Assembly (NCBI GenBank): GCA_030549335.1
Contig: CM060189.1
Coordinates: forward strand, 34,557,001 to 34,621,000
Source: Pontederia crassipes
Taxonomy: Eukaryota; Streptophyta; Magnoliopsida; Commelinales; Pontederiaceae
DNA: 64,000 nucleotides
Direction of reading: 5' to 3'
Shown in pieces: positions 1 to 11,906 of the stretch (its first letter is position 1; each line of letters begins with the position of its first letter). The translations under genes were made by a program, and so were the position numbers. The notes below the pieces were generated by a model, which saw nothing but the letters and a program-made list of their open reading frames with translations, had not been told where the DNA came from and searched no databases.

Positions 1-1
1 T

Positions 2-1634
2 GCTTTGAGCATCTTCGGAAAAGAACCTAGTTCTGTAAAAGATGCAAGGTCTATGGATGATGCAAATCAGTGGGAGCTTGCTATGGCAGATGAGATGCAG
101 TCATTAGATAAGAATGAAACATGGAGCTTGTGTAAATTTCCTAAGGATAAAAAGGCAATTGGTTGCAAATGGGTGTTCAAGCGAAAGCTGAAACTGAATG
201 GGTCTGTAGAGAAGTACAAGACGAGGCTGGTAGCTAAATGGTACTATCAGGTTGAGGGAGTCGACTATGATGAGATTTTTTCTCCCGTGGCGAAAATGAC
301 TTCAATCAGACTTGTTCTATCTCTGGCAGCAGCATATAATCTTGAGGTAGAGCAGATGGATGTGAAGACGGTATTCCTTCATGGGGACTTGGAGAAAGAG
401 ATATATATGAGACAACCAGAAGGTTTTGAGGTTCAAGGTAAAAAGAAGCTGGTGTGCAAATTGAAGAAGTCTATGTATGGATTAAAGCAGTCGCCAAGGA
501 TGTGATATCAGATGTTTGATACGTACATGCTCGAACTCAAGTTTGTACGTTCAGATTCAGATCATTATGTTTATGTGAAGAGAATTGGAGATCAGTTTGT
601 CATTCTTACACTATATGTGAATGACATGTTGCTGATTGGAAACAGTATGAAGATGGTGAATTCAGTGAAGGGTTTGTTGGTCAAGAAGTTTGAGATGAAA
701 GACTTAGGGCCAGCGAATTTTATTTTGGGTATGCAGATTAGAAGGGATCGTCAGAAGCGAAAGTTGTGGTTAGGACAGGAGAAGTACATAAAAGAAGTGT
801 TGAAAAAATTTTACATGTCGGACTGTAAGCCAGTGGGTACTCTTATGTCTCTAGGAACCAAACTTTCTGTAGAGCAATGCTCGAAGACGGATGAAGAAGT
901 CGAAGAGATGGACCGTGTGCCATATGCAAGTGCAGTGGGCAGCTTGATGTATGCCATGGTGTGCACGCGTCCAGATATAGCCCAAGCAGTGGGAGTCTTG
1001 AGTCGGTATATGTCTAACCCAGGCAGGAAACATTGAAATGCTATCAAGAGAGTTTTCAAGTACTTTCATGGAACTTCAGATTTTGCTTTGTGCTTTGAAG
1101 GTGCGGGAAAAGGAAAGAGGCTTGATATTGTAGGACATGTAGATGCTGATTCGGGTGGAGACATTGATAGTAGACGGTCCACTAGCGGATATGTTTTTAC
1201 ATTATTTGGGGCTGCACTAAGTTGGATGAGCAAGAGACAAAGCATGGTAGCACTTTCTTCTACAGAAGCTGAATATATGGCTCTTACTCATGCTGCAAAG
1301 GAGGCCATATGGCTACGGCGGTTGTGCTTGGAGCTCGGATTTGAGCAAGATGCCATAGAGGTGAGATGTGATAATCAAGCTATTCAGTTAGCTAAGAATC
1401 CTGCATTTCACTCACGCACAAAGCATATTGACATCCAATACCATTTCATTCGGAAAAAGGTGGAAAATAAAGAGGTTCAGCTTGAAAAGGTTGATACAAC
1501 AGAGAATAGTTCTGATTTTTTGACTAAAGCAGTTACATGTGCAAAGTTCGAGTGGTGCTCTACTGCTATCGGATTGAAGAAGAATGTTGCTGGCAAGGCT
1601 CTCATTGGTGTGAAGTATCCACCAAGTGGGAGAA
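2..1634 (+). pseudogene. Ty1/Copia pol fragment (reverse transcriptase and RNase H), decayed
   Basis: The window opens inside a Copia polyprotein, so gag, protease and integrase lie off the left edge. One frame runs through the whole fragment. RT landmarks come first (GCKWVFKRK, then MDVKTVFLHGDLEKEIYM, then GLKQSPR) and RNase H follows (GYVF, then [10 protein letters not shown], then RTKHIDIQYHFIRKK). Two TGA codons break the frame, at 503-505 and 1034-1036; both sit where the family normally has tryptophan. The RT catalytic box reads YVND (about 616-627) instead of YVDD, a loss that should by itself abolish polymerase activity. No stop is seen at the usual end of RNase H, so the frame runs on into the LTR. 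Identification is firm; activity is excluded. Confidence 0.93.
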
Positions 1635-2038
1635 TGTTAGAGTTGGTGAACACTTCAGGACCCCTTGTTTCTCATACCGAGTTCGCCCACGTGAGCTTAG
1701 GGAAATTTGAGTATTACCCAATTAGCAGTGCTGCTGGCGTACGAATGAAAGAGGGGGTTCGGGGGGCTCCGTCCCCCGACGGCGGTCCGTGTGGTTCGGA
1801 TTAGATTTTTTCTCTGTTTATTTGAGTTTTAAACCCGGTTTGGAGAGGCTATTAATAACCTAATTTCTGATGTAATCGGTGTGGCGGCTGAAAATCTAAA
1901 TAATATAGTGGAACCTCTTTGCAGGACGTAGCCCTCATCTCAAGTGTGAACTTGGGTAAATTCGTGTGTCTCATCTATTTTTCTACAATCTCACTGCGAT
2001 CTTCTCTCCTTGTTCTCGAATTTTCCCATCAAAACTCA
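1635..2038 (+). mobile_element. 3' LTR of the decayed Copia element
   Basis: A purine-rich tract (AAGTGGGAGAA, 1624-1634) just before TGTTAGAG is the expected polypurine tract and LTR start. The LTR holds the Copia-typical U5-side phrase with GCAGGACGTAG near 1922 and a pyrimidine-rich end. The right border is inferred at about 2038, where unique-looking sequence gives way to an AT microsatellite. The 5' LTR is outside the window, so length and target duplication cannot be confirmed. Confidence 0.75.
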
Positions 2039-2040
2039 TA

Positions 2041-2042
<2 letters not shown>

Positions 2043-2093
<51 letters not shown>
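2043..2093. repeat. (AT)n microsatellite
   Basis: About 25 uninterrupted AT dinucleotides directly after the Copia LTR. Confidence 0.97.
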
Positions 2094-2095
<2 letters not shown>

Positions 2096-2479
2096 TATTG
2101 AAGAAAGGCTTAGAAGTTTATCAGCCATATGTGTGCTTGTGCAATATATAATAAGATTATTGTTGCTGACATCTTTTGTTTACTTTTGTTCTCATGCGAA
2201 TTTTCTTCATGTGTCTATAATGCATAACTTATCTCACTAGGAAATATAGTTTATGCGATATGTGGATCGCTCAACGGAAAGGATCTCAATTTTTATGTGT
2301 TTGTGTAGAACCTTTTCAGTAGAAAGTCTATATTGTTGTAATCTAATACCAGAACAACTTTTTCTTAAAATAAAGAAAGAGGGAAACAAATAAAGAAAAC
2401 CCTGGAATTGGGTTTTTTCCTTGTAACATCCAGATGCTATGCTTGTCATTTTAGTAATAAGTAATTTTGCATACTATAT
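2094..2479. other. Noncoding stretch before the CACTA transposase
   Basis: AT-rich sequence with no gene, terminal repeat or subterminal repeat that I recognise. It should contain the 5' part of the CACTA element, but no CACTACAA terminus or GGGACC-type subterminal repeat is visible. The 5' end is probably deleted or displaced. Confidence 0.5.
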
Positions 2480-4718
2480 ATGTGGTGTCATATGGATAAC
2501 AATTTCAATGATCTTGATAAGAGTTGGATGAATCACCATGATAGATTTTTAGTAGATTATCTCCTTGGCGTTGACTCATTTATGAAACTCGTCGAATTGC
2601 ACTTGAGAACGGAGTCTAATATTCGTTGTCCATGTCGATATTGTTTGAATGTGTACTTCCAACAAAAAAATGTGGTAAGAAATTGTCTAATTATCAAAGG
2701 ATAGATACCACTTATACTCGATGGGTATTTCATGGAGAAGGACTTGAAGTCAATCACAATATTGAAGATGAGAACATTTTGAGTAATGAAGCTGAGGTAA
2801 ATATTGATGATGTCAATCAAATATTGGAAGATGCCCAAGTGACACATTTTGTAAATGTGGACCTTGAAGGACCTTCTAGATTTGAAGGCACATCTTCATC
2901 CCATAATGAAGATGTGAACATATTTGATGGATTGTTAAAAGATGCACGACGTCAACTTTATCCTAGTTGTACAAAGCATTCATTGTTGTCAGCGTTCACA
3001 TGAAAGTTCTAAATCACTGGATCATTAAATCATTTAATATGCTGCTTGAGTTTATTAAGGAAATTTTGCCAGCGGGTGAGGTACTTCCTTCATCTTATTA
3101 CGAGACAAGAAAAGTGCTATGAGATCTAGGATTAGGATATGAATGTATTCATGCCTGCAAGAATGATTGAGCTCTATTTTGGAAGGAATTTGGAGACTTT
3201 GAAAATTGTCCTAAATCTGGAGAGTCAAGATGGAAAATAAATGATTGTAAGGGGAAGAAAATTCCTTACAAGGTGTTAAGATACTTTCCTTTGAAAAGTA
3301 GGCTGCAACATATGTTTATGTCTAGAAAGACTGCCTTTTATATGCGATGGCACAAAGAAAGCAGGGTTGAAGAAGGAAGAGTTATGAGGCATCCTGCTGA
3401 TTCAGAGGTGTGGAAAGATTTTGACAAACAACATCCTTGGTTTGCACAAGATCCTAGAAATGTGAGACTTGGATTAGCAGCTAATAGATTCAATCTTTTT
3501 GGTCACATGAATAGCTCATACAGTATGTGTCTAGTGATTCTTATGCCTTACAACTTACCTTCGTGGAAATGTATGAAAGAATCATTTTTCATGATGTCTT
3601 TACTTATCATCATGCTCCTAGAAAGGACATTGATGTCTACTTAAGGTCCTTAGTTGACGAACTTAAAGAATTATGGTTATCCACTGGTATGTACCGAATA
3701 ATTGTAAGGAGTTGCAACCATATTTAGTGTGTCATTAGCTTCTCCAAGTTTTCTTTTTGTACTTGACTTAATTTAATATAAAAAATAAAATCGTATCTCA
3801 TATTTTGTTAATGTGTGGTAGAGAAGATGAAATTGCGCTAAGGCATGTCGAGCATGATAATATAACAAAAAGGCAAAAGGATCAATTCCCAATGTGGTTC
3901 CAAAATAGAGTAAGGTTCAAATTGCAAAATTTTTAATAAAATATTGCTTATTTAAATTTATATTGATATTACTCTAAATGACATTTGTAGATGAAATATC
4001 TGCACAAGGAAAGATCAGAGCAAAGAATTGTATTAACTAGTATTAGGTCCTGATAAGCACGTGACTATATATTCAGAATGCATAGTCAACATAGTGAGAT
4101 TTCTTACTAAAGATCGTGAAGTACGCCGAATAACTCAAGACAGTGGAGTATGTGTTAAAGGAGAACACAAGGAAAAAGAAATTGAATTTTATAGTGTGTT
4201 GACTGAAGTGATTGAGTTAAGTTATGTTAAGGATTACCGAGCAACTTTGTTTAAATGTCACTGGTATGATCTGTAACGTAATAAACCTGTTCAAATTGAT
4301 GAAGATTTTATAAGCATCAATATAAATAAGCATTGGTATGAGAGCGACCCATATATACTTGCTGTCCAGGCGAGCAAAGTTTTTTATGTTTGTGATACAA
4401 AATTAAAAGAGAATTGGAGGGTCGTGCAGAAAATAAATGCTCAACATTTATATGATCTCGCATTCTTGTATTTTTTTCACGATGATGATGAATACCAATT
4501 AGGACCCTTATCAAGAGGAGTGCAGAAATGTAAGAGTATAAGGAGATAATTCAGAGATTGGGCTTTTGAGTCGTCAAGATATTGATCCTGAGGTGCTTGA
4601 CAAAATAAATGATGTGCAAATGCATGATTTTATTTATGATTCCGAAGAGGATTCATCTCATGATGATGATGAATTTAACATGAATATGAATTTATCGGAT
4701 GATGGGAATGATATGTAA
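2480..4718 (+). pseudogene. TNP2-like CACTA transposase (Transposase_21 with DUF4216 region), broken
   Basis: In order, the relics are: an N-terminal transposase-associated domain (DKSWMN, then IRCPCRYC, 2520-2640); a linker with YTRWVFHGE; LLKDARRQLYPSC (about 2930); a stretch around 3005-3240 with YYETRK and IHACKND; the Transposase_21 core from 3273 (YFPLKSRLQHMF, MRWHKESR, RHPADSEVWKDFD, PRNVRLGLA); then DIDVYLRSLVDELKELW; then DUF4216-like sequence from 4061 (SGVCVKGEH, LFKCHWYDL) and an acidic tail ending at 4716-4718. The frame shifts near 2700 and near 3600, and stops occur at 3001, in the 3115-3170 region and at 4274. The protein would be the DNA-binding transposase. It cannot be made from this copy. 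Confidence 0.9.
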
Positions 4719-5712
4719 TTTATTTTTCAAAAAATACAGGTAATAGAAAATATGCAATGGGTTTTGATTTTTCTTCATATACTTTAATTTAATATCTTTT
4801 TTATGTGATGTTGATTGTATTTTACATTATTGTGATTGTCTACAAGGATGGCTCCGGGAAGATCTCGTACCAATTGCCCTCCTCTAGCCAATGTTGATCC
4901 TAATGTTGCATCCACACCAGTGCCCATGCCCATTGCTCCTAGCATCTCCATAGAAGGTTCATGTAAGAATCTTTTCATTTTCATTTTTAATTCTAACTTC
5001 CTGTGCTATTTAATTATTTCATAAACTTTCTGCATAACTCTGATTTCATTCTTAAACTTTTTGTGCTGCTCATGTTTATTTTGACCCTAGTACACTCTTA
5101 AACTTGTAGCATGTACAATTCGAAAGAAAAATGTTCGAGGAAAAAGTCGTGGAATTGCACTAAACAAGTATTATCATAAAGCAGACAATGTAAAAATCAA
5201 CATACCAGAAGGGAAGAACAAACAAGTAGGTTTTAATTGTGAAAGAGAAATTGGTAACATTGTTAGGCAATGTGCACCTCTAAAGGTAAAAGGGTGGAGT
5301 GAAATGAGCAGCAATGATGATAAAACAATAATATTTGATCGGGTGAATGTATACTTATTGCTTTATTTATTTAATTATTCCTTCGAGAGTATGATGAAAA
5401 TTATCTCACAAGAAACTACTTGTAGGAAAAATTCAATTTGCAATGGGATTTACCTTATGTTGTGAAAAGTGTGGATAAAATTGCACAACAACGCTACAAG
5501 AGATTTCAATATGATCTACATCAACCATTTAAAGAAAAAGCAACAAGAGCATCGATACCAGAAGATCTCAAAAATAAAATATTGGCATTGGTTGTATTGT
5601 TATTTTGAAAGTGAAAAATTTTAAGTAAGTAAATTCTCTTTGTCTTCATATTATTTTATTTTCAATCATGGTTGTGTTTTATTCATGTCTATAGATGATG
5701 TAACAATGTCCA

Positions 5713-6177
5713 TGTTACGATTTCTGCACGAGAGAAATTACGCATCGCGAGAAAAACCCGAGAAATTTAAGGCGACGCAGAATTGTATTAACAGAAGAGG
5801 ATTACAAGATCAGATTGACGAAAAGAGGGAGAGAGGGATCGCACGAAATACAGAAGAATGCGAAGAGAAAAAATGGCGGTGGCTCTTTGTTATGGAATAA
5901 CGATGATTACAAGGATGGGGCTCGGTCTAGACCCCTAGGGAGTTTATATAGGCTCTCCCTTTGACAGATGATAGGAATTATATACGGACTGGAACTCTAA
6001 ATAAATCTCCTGAAAATAGGACACCTATCTCGTGATAAGAAAATAAATCAAATCTGAATCACATACAGAATATCCCTAAAAAATTTTCGCTCAGCGAGAC
6101 CCCCGTAGGAGAATTCTACTGAAGCGCCTGACTATGTAGGGGGACCAACTGGATTAAGATTCAAGGCATTATTAACA
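5713..6177 (-). mobile_element. Solo LTR of the Copia family represented at 49.5-54.2 kb
   Basis: Read on the minus strand it starts TGTTAATAATGCC and ends GTAACA. The direct repeat GTCCA flanks it (5708-5712 and 6178-6182), which fixes both borders and gives a 465-bp LTR. It matches the LTRs at 49500 and 53845 across the TATATAAACTCCCTAGG promoter region and the R region, but it has about 105 bp of extra U5 sequence (5713-5816) that those LTRs lack. No internal element sequence remains, as expected after LTR-LTR recombination. It lies in the apparent intron of the second CACTA gene. Confidence 0.9.
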
Positions 6178-6278
6178 GTCCAGTTGGACATGAAATAAGA
6201 GTACTTTGCCATAATAAACAATGTCCATGCAATTTAGTTTTCTCTCCTTCAAAGCAACTCTGCAGGATAAACTTTTGA

Positions 6279-6775
6279 GTTCATGACTGCCATTCTGAAA
6301 CTGCATTGCCAATGTTTTTCATCTATTTTATGTACCTACTCTTTGCTTGGAGTTGTCAAATTCTGGTGAAAATTTCTTTTATTGTGGAAATAATGTTATT
6401 GTAACAATCCTGTACTATCCTAGCATCTCTCCTGGTAGCAATAAAGTTATGTTAATGAAGAATTGTATTCATGGCTGTCATTCTGAAATTGCATTGCCAC
6501 AATGGTGTTTTCCATCTGTTTTCTTTACCTACTCTTTGCTTGGAGTTGTCAAATTCTGGTGAAATTTTCTTTTATTATGGAAATAATGTTATTGTAGCAA
6601 TCCTGTACTATCCTAGCATCTCTGTCTCATGGTAGCAATAAATTTATGTTAATGAAGAATTGTATTCATGGCTGCCATTCTGAAACTGCAGTGCCATAGT
6701 GGTGTTTTCGATCTGTTTTTTGTACCTACTCTTTGCTTGGAGTTGTCAAATTCTAGTGAAAATTTCTTTCTTTGT
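6279..6775 (+). repeat. Tandem repeat, unit about 193-197 bp, about 2.5 copies
   Basis: The word CTTTGCTTGGAGTTGTCAAA recurs at 6341, 6534 and 6731 with near-identical surroundings (ATGGCTGCCATTCTGAAA, TCCTGTACTATCCTAGCATC). It lies in the same apparent intron as the solo LTR. No coding sense is seen. Confidence 0.93.
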
Positions 6776-7540
6776 GAAAAGAATTGTATTTTCTTTTCTA
6801 ACTAGACTTATGACATATTTTCTTGGTTCCTTCCATACCAATCTAGTCAATTGGATCAGTGATCTCTTTCATTGTTATATTGTTCATGCCTTTTCTTTCA
6901 GCTGGTTTAGCAACCTTGTTCAATACATTTGCCTGGTTCTTATCATTAAAATCTAGTGGCCTCATGGGCACTTAGAGAGACACCCTACGCCAACTTCTTG
7001 TTGCTGTTGTAGACCTTTTGTAATTCTTCCATCCCTCTGGCATCAGTAGTTCAACGTTTACCTCTGAAGAGATACGTGGATTAAGAAAACTTCTGGAGCT
7101 TTTGTTTAGCTTTCTCTGGAGCATAATTTCTCCTCCCTTCTCAAAAAGTGTATATTTTGCATATCACAATAGCTTGCTTTATCAGGAGTTTGATGATAAA
7201 ATTTATGTTGCCAATATTTGTCTGGCTATGTGCTATCATGACTGATGCAAATAACTAATGTGTGTATTCTCTATTAGAGTTGGGATTTGCAGTATGGTCA
7301 TCTTCATGTTCTTTGTGTTTATTAGAACCATTTTGTTTTTTTTATAATATTACCAATTGATTAGTGCTTTCATATTCTAGTTTCACAAATATAATTCTCA
7401 GAAAAAATATTTACTAGTCATATTACTTATCTATAGGATATAGATTAAAAAATTTATTACCTGTTGATCATATCTCCCTGATCAATTAGTGGAAGGAACG
7501 ATGATAACTTCACATTTACACTAATTATTGTTTTATAATT
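6776..7540. other. Rest of the long intron-like gap in the CACTA gene
   Basis: AT-rich sequence with no recognised domain. It carries the element from the tandem repeat to the acceptor-like site near 7546. Confidence 0.4.
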
Positions 7541-8499
7541 TCAAGTACGAACGAGAGCAGGTATTACAAATACGAAAAAAATTAAAATTTATTCACACGA
7601 GAGGGAGTCAAACATTTGTTGTTTCACAAGAGCAATTGGTAACTTTGTAAATATGATTTATATTCACAACTTTTCTATATTCATACAAAATTTATTTTAA
7701 CATAAATTCATATTTGTTTCATTATTATAGAATTGCGATTGTATCGAACTTTACAAACATGCATATTATGGAGAGAGTGGATGGGTATGAGGATGCTAAA
7801 GCAGCAAATTATGTGAGTAAAAAGTTTAATACATTATATTATTTTTTTTTCATTTACATTTTTTATATTATGCAGTTGGGGTTAATTATTTTTATTATTG
7901 TATGAAAAAATGATAGCTCTTCTAATGGAAATGGAACTTGAGGGAGAATCTTCGATTAATGATAATTAAATATGTACTCAAGTTCTTGGCACAAGATCCG
8001 GGTATGTGCGTGGATATGGGCGAGGTTCTAAACCCCCTAGACGTGAAGGAGAGATCGTCATAGAGAAAAAAATATAATCGTTTGAGGAGGAATTAGTCAC
8101 AACAAAGGAAGAATTGGTTAATACAAAGAATGAGTTAGCTAGCACTAAGGATTCAGTTGCCTTTCAAGAAAAGAAGCTAGATTTTTAAGATAAGAAAATT
8201 GAATGGCTCATTCAAAATTTAATGGGTGGACAACGACCTCCGGATGACATAGAAGAAAGTGTTTCTTATACTTTGACTTTGTAGTAGATATTTTAGTTAA
8301 AGATGTTGAATGTTCATATTTTTTATGCATTACTTTTCAATTTTATGGCGTGTTGATTGGGATCTTTTATTTCTTAATATGGTGTTGTGGTTGGAATCTT
8401 TCTTTCATCTTACTTTTTATTGGCTAATGTTTATGCATTTGGAAACTTATATATTAGCTACTAATACATTGTTGGAGCCAAATATTAATGGGGATTCTT

Positions 8500-8779
8500 G
8501 CTGGTCATTATAGGCATGCCACTAGGGACCAACCTCTAAGTTCCTAAAAGTATGTTATTAGGAACCCTCTTTTTGCTGTCAATTTTTTCTTTTTGGTTGC
8601 CAAATGATTTGGGACCAAAAGTGATTATTAGGGACCATTGTATGATATTATGAGACCACTAGATCAATATCTAAAAGTGATATTTTTGGGATCCAATAAA
8701 AATGTTTGTTCCTAAAACTTAAAATTGATGATTTTGGAACTAAAATTTTTTGTCCCTATAAACACTTTTTGTTGTAGTG
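8500..8779 (+). repeat. CACTA 3' subterminal repeats and terminal inverted repeat
   Basis: Words such as GGGACCA, GGGACCATT and TTTGGGACCAAAAGTG recur through 8524-8700. The region ends with GTTGTAGTG at 8771-8779. In this superfamily such arrays bind the element's own transposase. Confidence 0.85.
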
Positions 8780-9031
8780 AAGGGACTAGCCATGCAGAAC
8801 ATTAGCATTCTGGGAGTCATCGTATCACTTAGAACGCGCCTCCATGGCAACCGAATAATAGTGCCGCATATAATCTCAAAATGTCAGATGTAAGAAAAAA
8901 ACATTTATTAATAGTGAAAACATGCAAAAAAAAAAACTTATCAGCCAAGTTCGCAGGGCAGTGAACAACACAAAGGCTGAACAATTTTTTTTTAATTCGT
9001 ACAGTAAATCATAATGAGAAAAGATTATTTG

Positions 9032-9405
9032 GCTCTGATATCAATTGAAGGGATTGATATAAATAATAAGGGGGTATTATTGAAATACCTCGCAGCGGAA
9101 GAAGAAGAACAATCGCCATAGTCTTTTCTACATTATTTCTGTATCCTTGTCGGGAACTTGATCACATACAAAAGAAGTACACTTTTCACAATGCAAAGCA
9201 CCTGGACTACATCGGAATTGTGGCAGCCTTGCGGCGGAGTTGTTCTATATCAAAAGAGAATGTAAACTTCTCTTTTATAGTGCATACGAATGCACTAAGT
9301 GCAGTTGACATAACCATATGCATGCACTTTGCACAACCGCATGTGCATGTCCTGAGGCCCATAATGGCGTCAGTTCTAACACTTCCCCTATTAGATTATT
9401 AGGAT
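9032..9405 (-). mobile_element. LTR-retrotransposon fragment: primer site and LTR
   Basis: GCTCTGATATCA (9032-9043) is, on the minus strand, a one-mismatch copy of the initiator-Met tRNA primer site. An LTR reading leftward would therefore end at about 9044. The following 360 bases (to the pyrimidine-rich CTTCCCCTATTAG near 9395) have LTR-like character. A short noncoding piece to the left (8800-9031) may be internal sequence. No second LTR is seen, so the far border is a guess. Confidence 0.5.
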
Positions 9406-11270
9406 AGATTTAACTGATTCATCATATATTCAACATCTCTACTCTCTACTTTATTATTTATTATTTGATATGACTAGTGTACTTACTATCAAATTTATTT
9501 GTTACAAATTTTTTGCATCATCAATTAAAAAGTCAAGATGTACAACTACATAGCGTCCACGAGAGGAGGCTCCAGCAAATGGCGAGGGTTGAATTGGGCG
9601 TTACATTTATAATCTTAATGTGCATTATGTTAACCATGTAATTTCCATCTTCTTACATTATGCATAAAATCAGATGTCACAAACATATGAATGTACATTA
9701 ACATGGTTGATGAATCTTATTTATGTGTGCAAAAACAAACATGCATGCATCATATAGAGATTTTTAAAAGAAATGAAACAATGTCAAATTTAAAAGCCAG
9801 AAATGATAAGATGGTGGTGGTGGTGGTAGTAGTAGTGTAATGAGATCATTATGAAATTTGTTACCGCTCCGTAAAAAATTTTAAAAAAGATTTTTTTGGC
9901 TCTCTTTGTCCAAATTTCATAGTGTCTTTTTTTAAACAAAATAAAAAATATTTTTATCATATAAAAATTATAAAATAATATATTAAGATAGACTTTGAAA
10001 GTTAATTTTTGTATAATCAAGAATCTAAGTTAATCAAAGTTATAGATAACAAGCCTGCTTTCTAATCCAACTATAATATTTGAAAAAGTTCTTTAGTGCA
10101 CGTCAAAATTATAACAAGCCCCATTTATTGTGACACCGAAATAGAATCGTATTAGAGTTATTGTGAGATTTTTTAAGAGCAATTGGTAAATAATAAAAAT
10201 TGAACGATTTTATTTATGAGTCTATGTCCACTTTCATGAAAAATCTAAATCAATGAAATATTACATCTATAGATAACTTTATAATTTGTTGATTAATTGT
10301 AGGTCAAATTGTCAAATTGTTCTAGTTGATGTGTGATTTAATTTTCTACTTGATTATCACTTAACCTTCTTACCCTTATCAATGAAGGGAAAAAGTTGCG
10401 TGTTTGATCTATTAGCCACTTGATTATAAGTGGTATATGAACCATTATCTACTTTATCATAAATTATATGAACTATTTACCCACTTGATTATACGTCATA
10501 TTTAATATACCTCTCCATTTGGTCATAAGTAATCTTCAATATAATTGTGCACTTGATTCTCTATCGGCCTTTGCACTATATTAATCGATTCAGACACATA
10601 ACAAAAGTAATGTGGGTTAAATGATAGATTTCTTGCACTTTATGCGCTATTAATTGGTAATGTACTCCCAAAGATATTTAAATTTATTAATGAGATAAAA
10701 TATAAAAGATGCATATTACAATATTACAAATTGTATTGTCATTTGTTAATTTTTATCTGTTAAAATATACCTTGTAAATTTCAAAGAAAACCCACCCTGT
10801 TTTGGAAGTGACATATATTTTGCTCATTTGTATGTATTGAAATATCTGGTATGGGACAGAAAATTTCGCTTCGTAGTGGAGAATACTCTTCACTAAAATG
10901 GGTCCTTGATCGTGGCTTGATCCTCAAGTAGTAAGCATATGGTACTTGAAATCTGACATTGATAAAGAGTTAGATGATAATTAACCAAGCGTCTTGAAGA
11001 ATAAGTGATGAATGTGATACTTGGTTGAATTGATCAAAGCCACAAGGTCTAGATGGACTTCGAGGAGATCGGGGGACATGCCTTATTTGTATATGATTGC
11101 CACGTCTCCTCAAATGGAGTTATAATTACTTACTCTATGGATTACCAAATGAAACTATGAATACATACACTATTAATTCTTTTTCATGCTGACAATACCT
11201 TTGTATTGAATGCATACAATACTTTGTGAGTTCATGGACAAAAATATGTGATACGAACTTGGAAATGCCC
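9406..11270. other. AT-rich stretch without recognisable genes
   Basis: No domain, terminal repeat or long open frame of credible composition. Short local repetitions of ACTTGATTATAAGT-like words occur around 10400-10560. Confidence 0.5.
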
Positions 11271-11894
11271 ATAATTACAACTGGTGATAGAAAAAATATT
11301 CTAGCAAAGTTGGATGATCAAGATAATATTGTGGATGAAAATTGAAGATAATCAAGAATATTTACAATTTACAATTGACCCAATTATAAGTTCGAGTTGG
11401 ATCAGATCCAACTTCTAAACATGTTACAAATTATAAATCATAATTTAAACATATTTATTTGGAATTTTTAGAATAATTATATATGAAAAATTATGCTGAG
11501 ATTTGTAATAGGAATTGATTTGGTTATTTGAGGAAACTAGTTACCTTACTTTTAGGCTAAGTTAGGGCTTTTCTTCTATTCCAAATTCTCGTATCTAGGG
11601 TCTATAAATATTGGCATTATAATTATTTTAGACATATTTGAATCTATTAAATTTTGACTTAATTATTTTTGTTGTGAGAGAACTCCTGCAACCCGTTCTT
11701 AAGAAACTTCTACTGTTAATTACAAGGTTGATACTCTTGTAATTAAATTCATCTATTTATAATATCGATTGGTTGGTTCATTGGTAATCTTGAGGTTCAT
11801 ATTTCGATTCTTGAAATTTGTTTGATCTCATTTATCTTGACTACCATATATTATTCCGTTCATTCAATGCATCGTTCTTGAGTATGGCATGAGT

Positions 11895-11906
11895 TGATAT
11901 CAGAGT
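11895..11906 (+). other. Primer binding site of the Gypsy element
   Basis: TGATATCAGAGT resembles the initiator-Met tRNA 3' end complement (TGGTATCAGAGC) with two transitions. It follows the end of the 5' LTR within a few bases. Confidence 0.7.

Larger units (their letters stand above)
4848..8284 (+). pseudogene. Transposase_24-like (Ptta/En/Spm) second CACTA protein, split by an interrupted intron
   Basis: The ATG at 4848 begins MAPGRSRTNCPP. The next coding piece (about 5110-5350) carries RGKSRGIALNKYYHK, IGNIVRQCAPLKVKGW and IFDRVN. A third (about 5428-5615) has KFNLQWDLPYVVKSVDK and QQRYKRFQYDLH. The frame then meets a GTAAGTAA donor-like site near 5623. Coding signal resumes near 7547 after an ATTTCAAG acceptor-like site, continues with MERVDGYEDAKAANYVSKK (about 7765), and ends with the C-terminal phrase QVLGTRSGYVRG plus a heptad-like helix (ELVTTKEELVNTKNELASTK) before the stop at 8282-8284. 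Stops at 7967, 8077 and 8186 break it. Exon borders are inferred. The gap between the pieces holds a solo LTR and a tandem repeat. Confidence 0.82.
2480..8779 (+). mobile_element. Degenerate autonomous CACTA (En/Spm) DNA transposon, 5' end not found
   Basis: Two adjacent same-strand transposase genes of the kind paired in plant CACTA elements (TNP2-like at 2480-4718, Transposase_24-like at 4848-8284) are followed by a subterminal zone rich in GGGACC/GGTCC words. The right terminus reads TTTTTGTTGTAGTG and ends at 8779; on the other strand this is CACTACAACAAAAA, the expected inverted repeat. The next three bases (aag, 8780-8782) would be the target duplication, but the left end needed to confirm it was not found. 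Frameshifts and stops in both genes show the element is dead. Confidence 0.88.

Noticed and set aside
2010-2240. Frame with an alternating Ile-Tyr tract
   Set aside because: Translation of the AT microsatellite.
2232-2245. CACTAGGAAAT as the 5' end of the CACTA transposon
   Set aside because: Only the first five bases agree with the 3' terminus CACTACAACAAAAA, and no subterminal repeats follow.
9790-10020. Frame with a poly-His stretch
   Set aside because: Product of a GTG/GTA simple repeat in AT-rich DNA.
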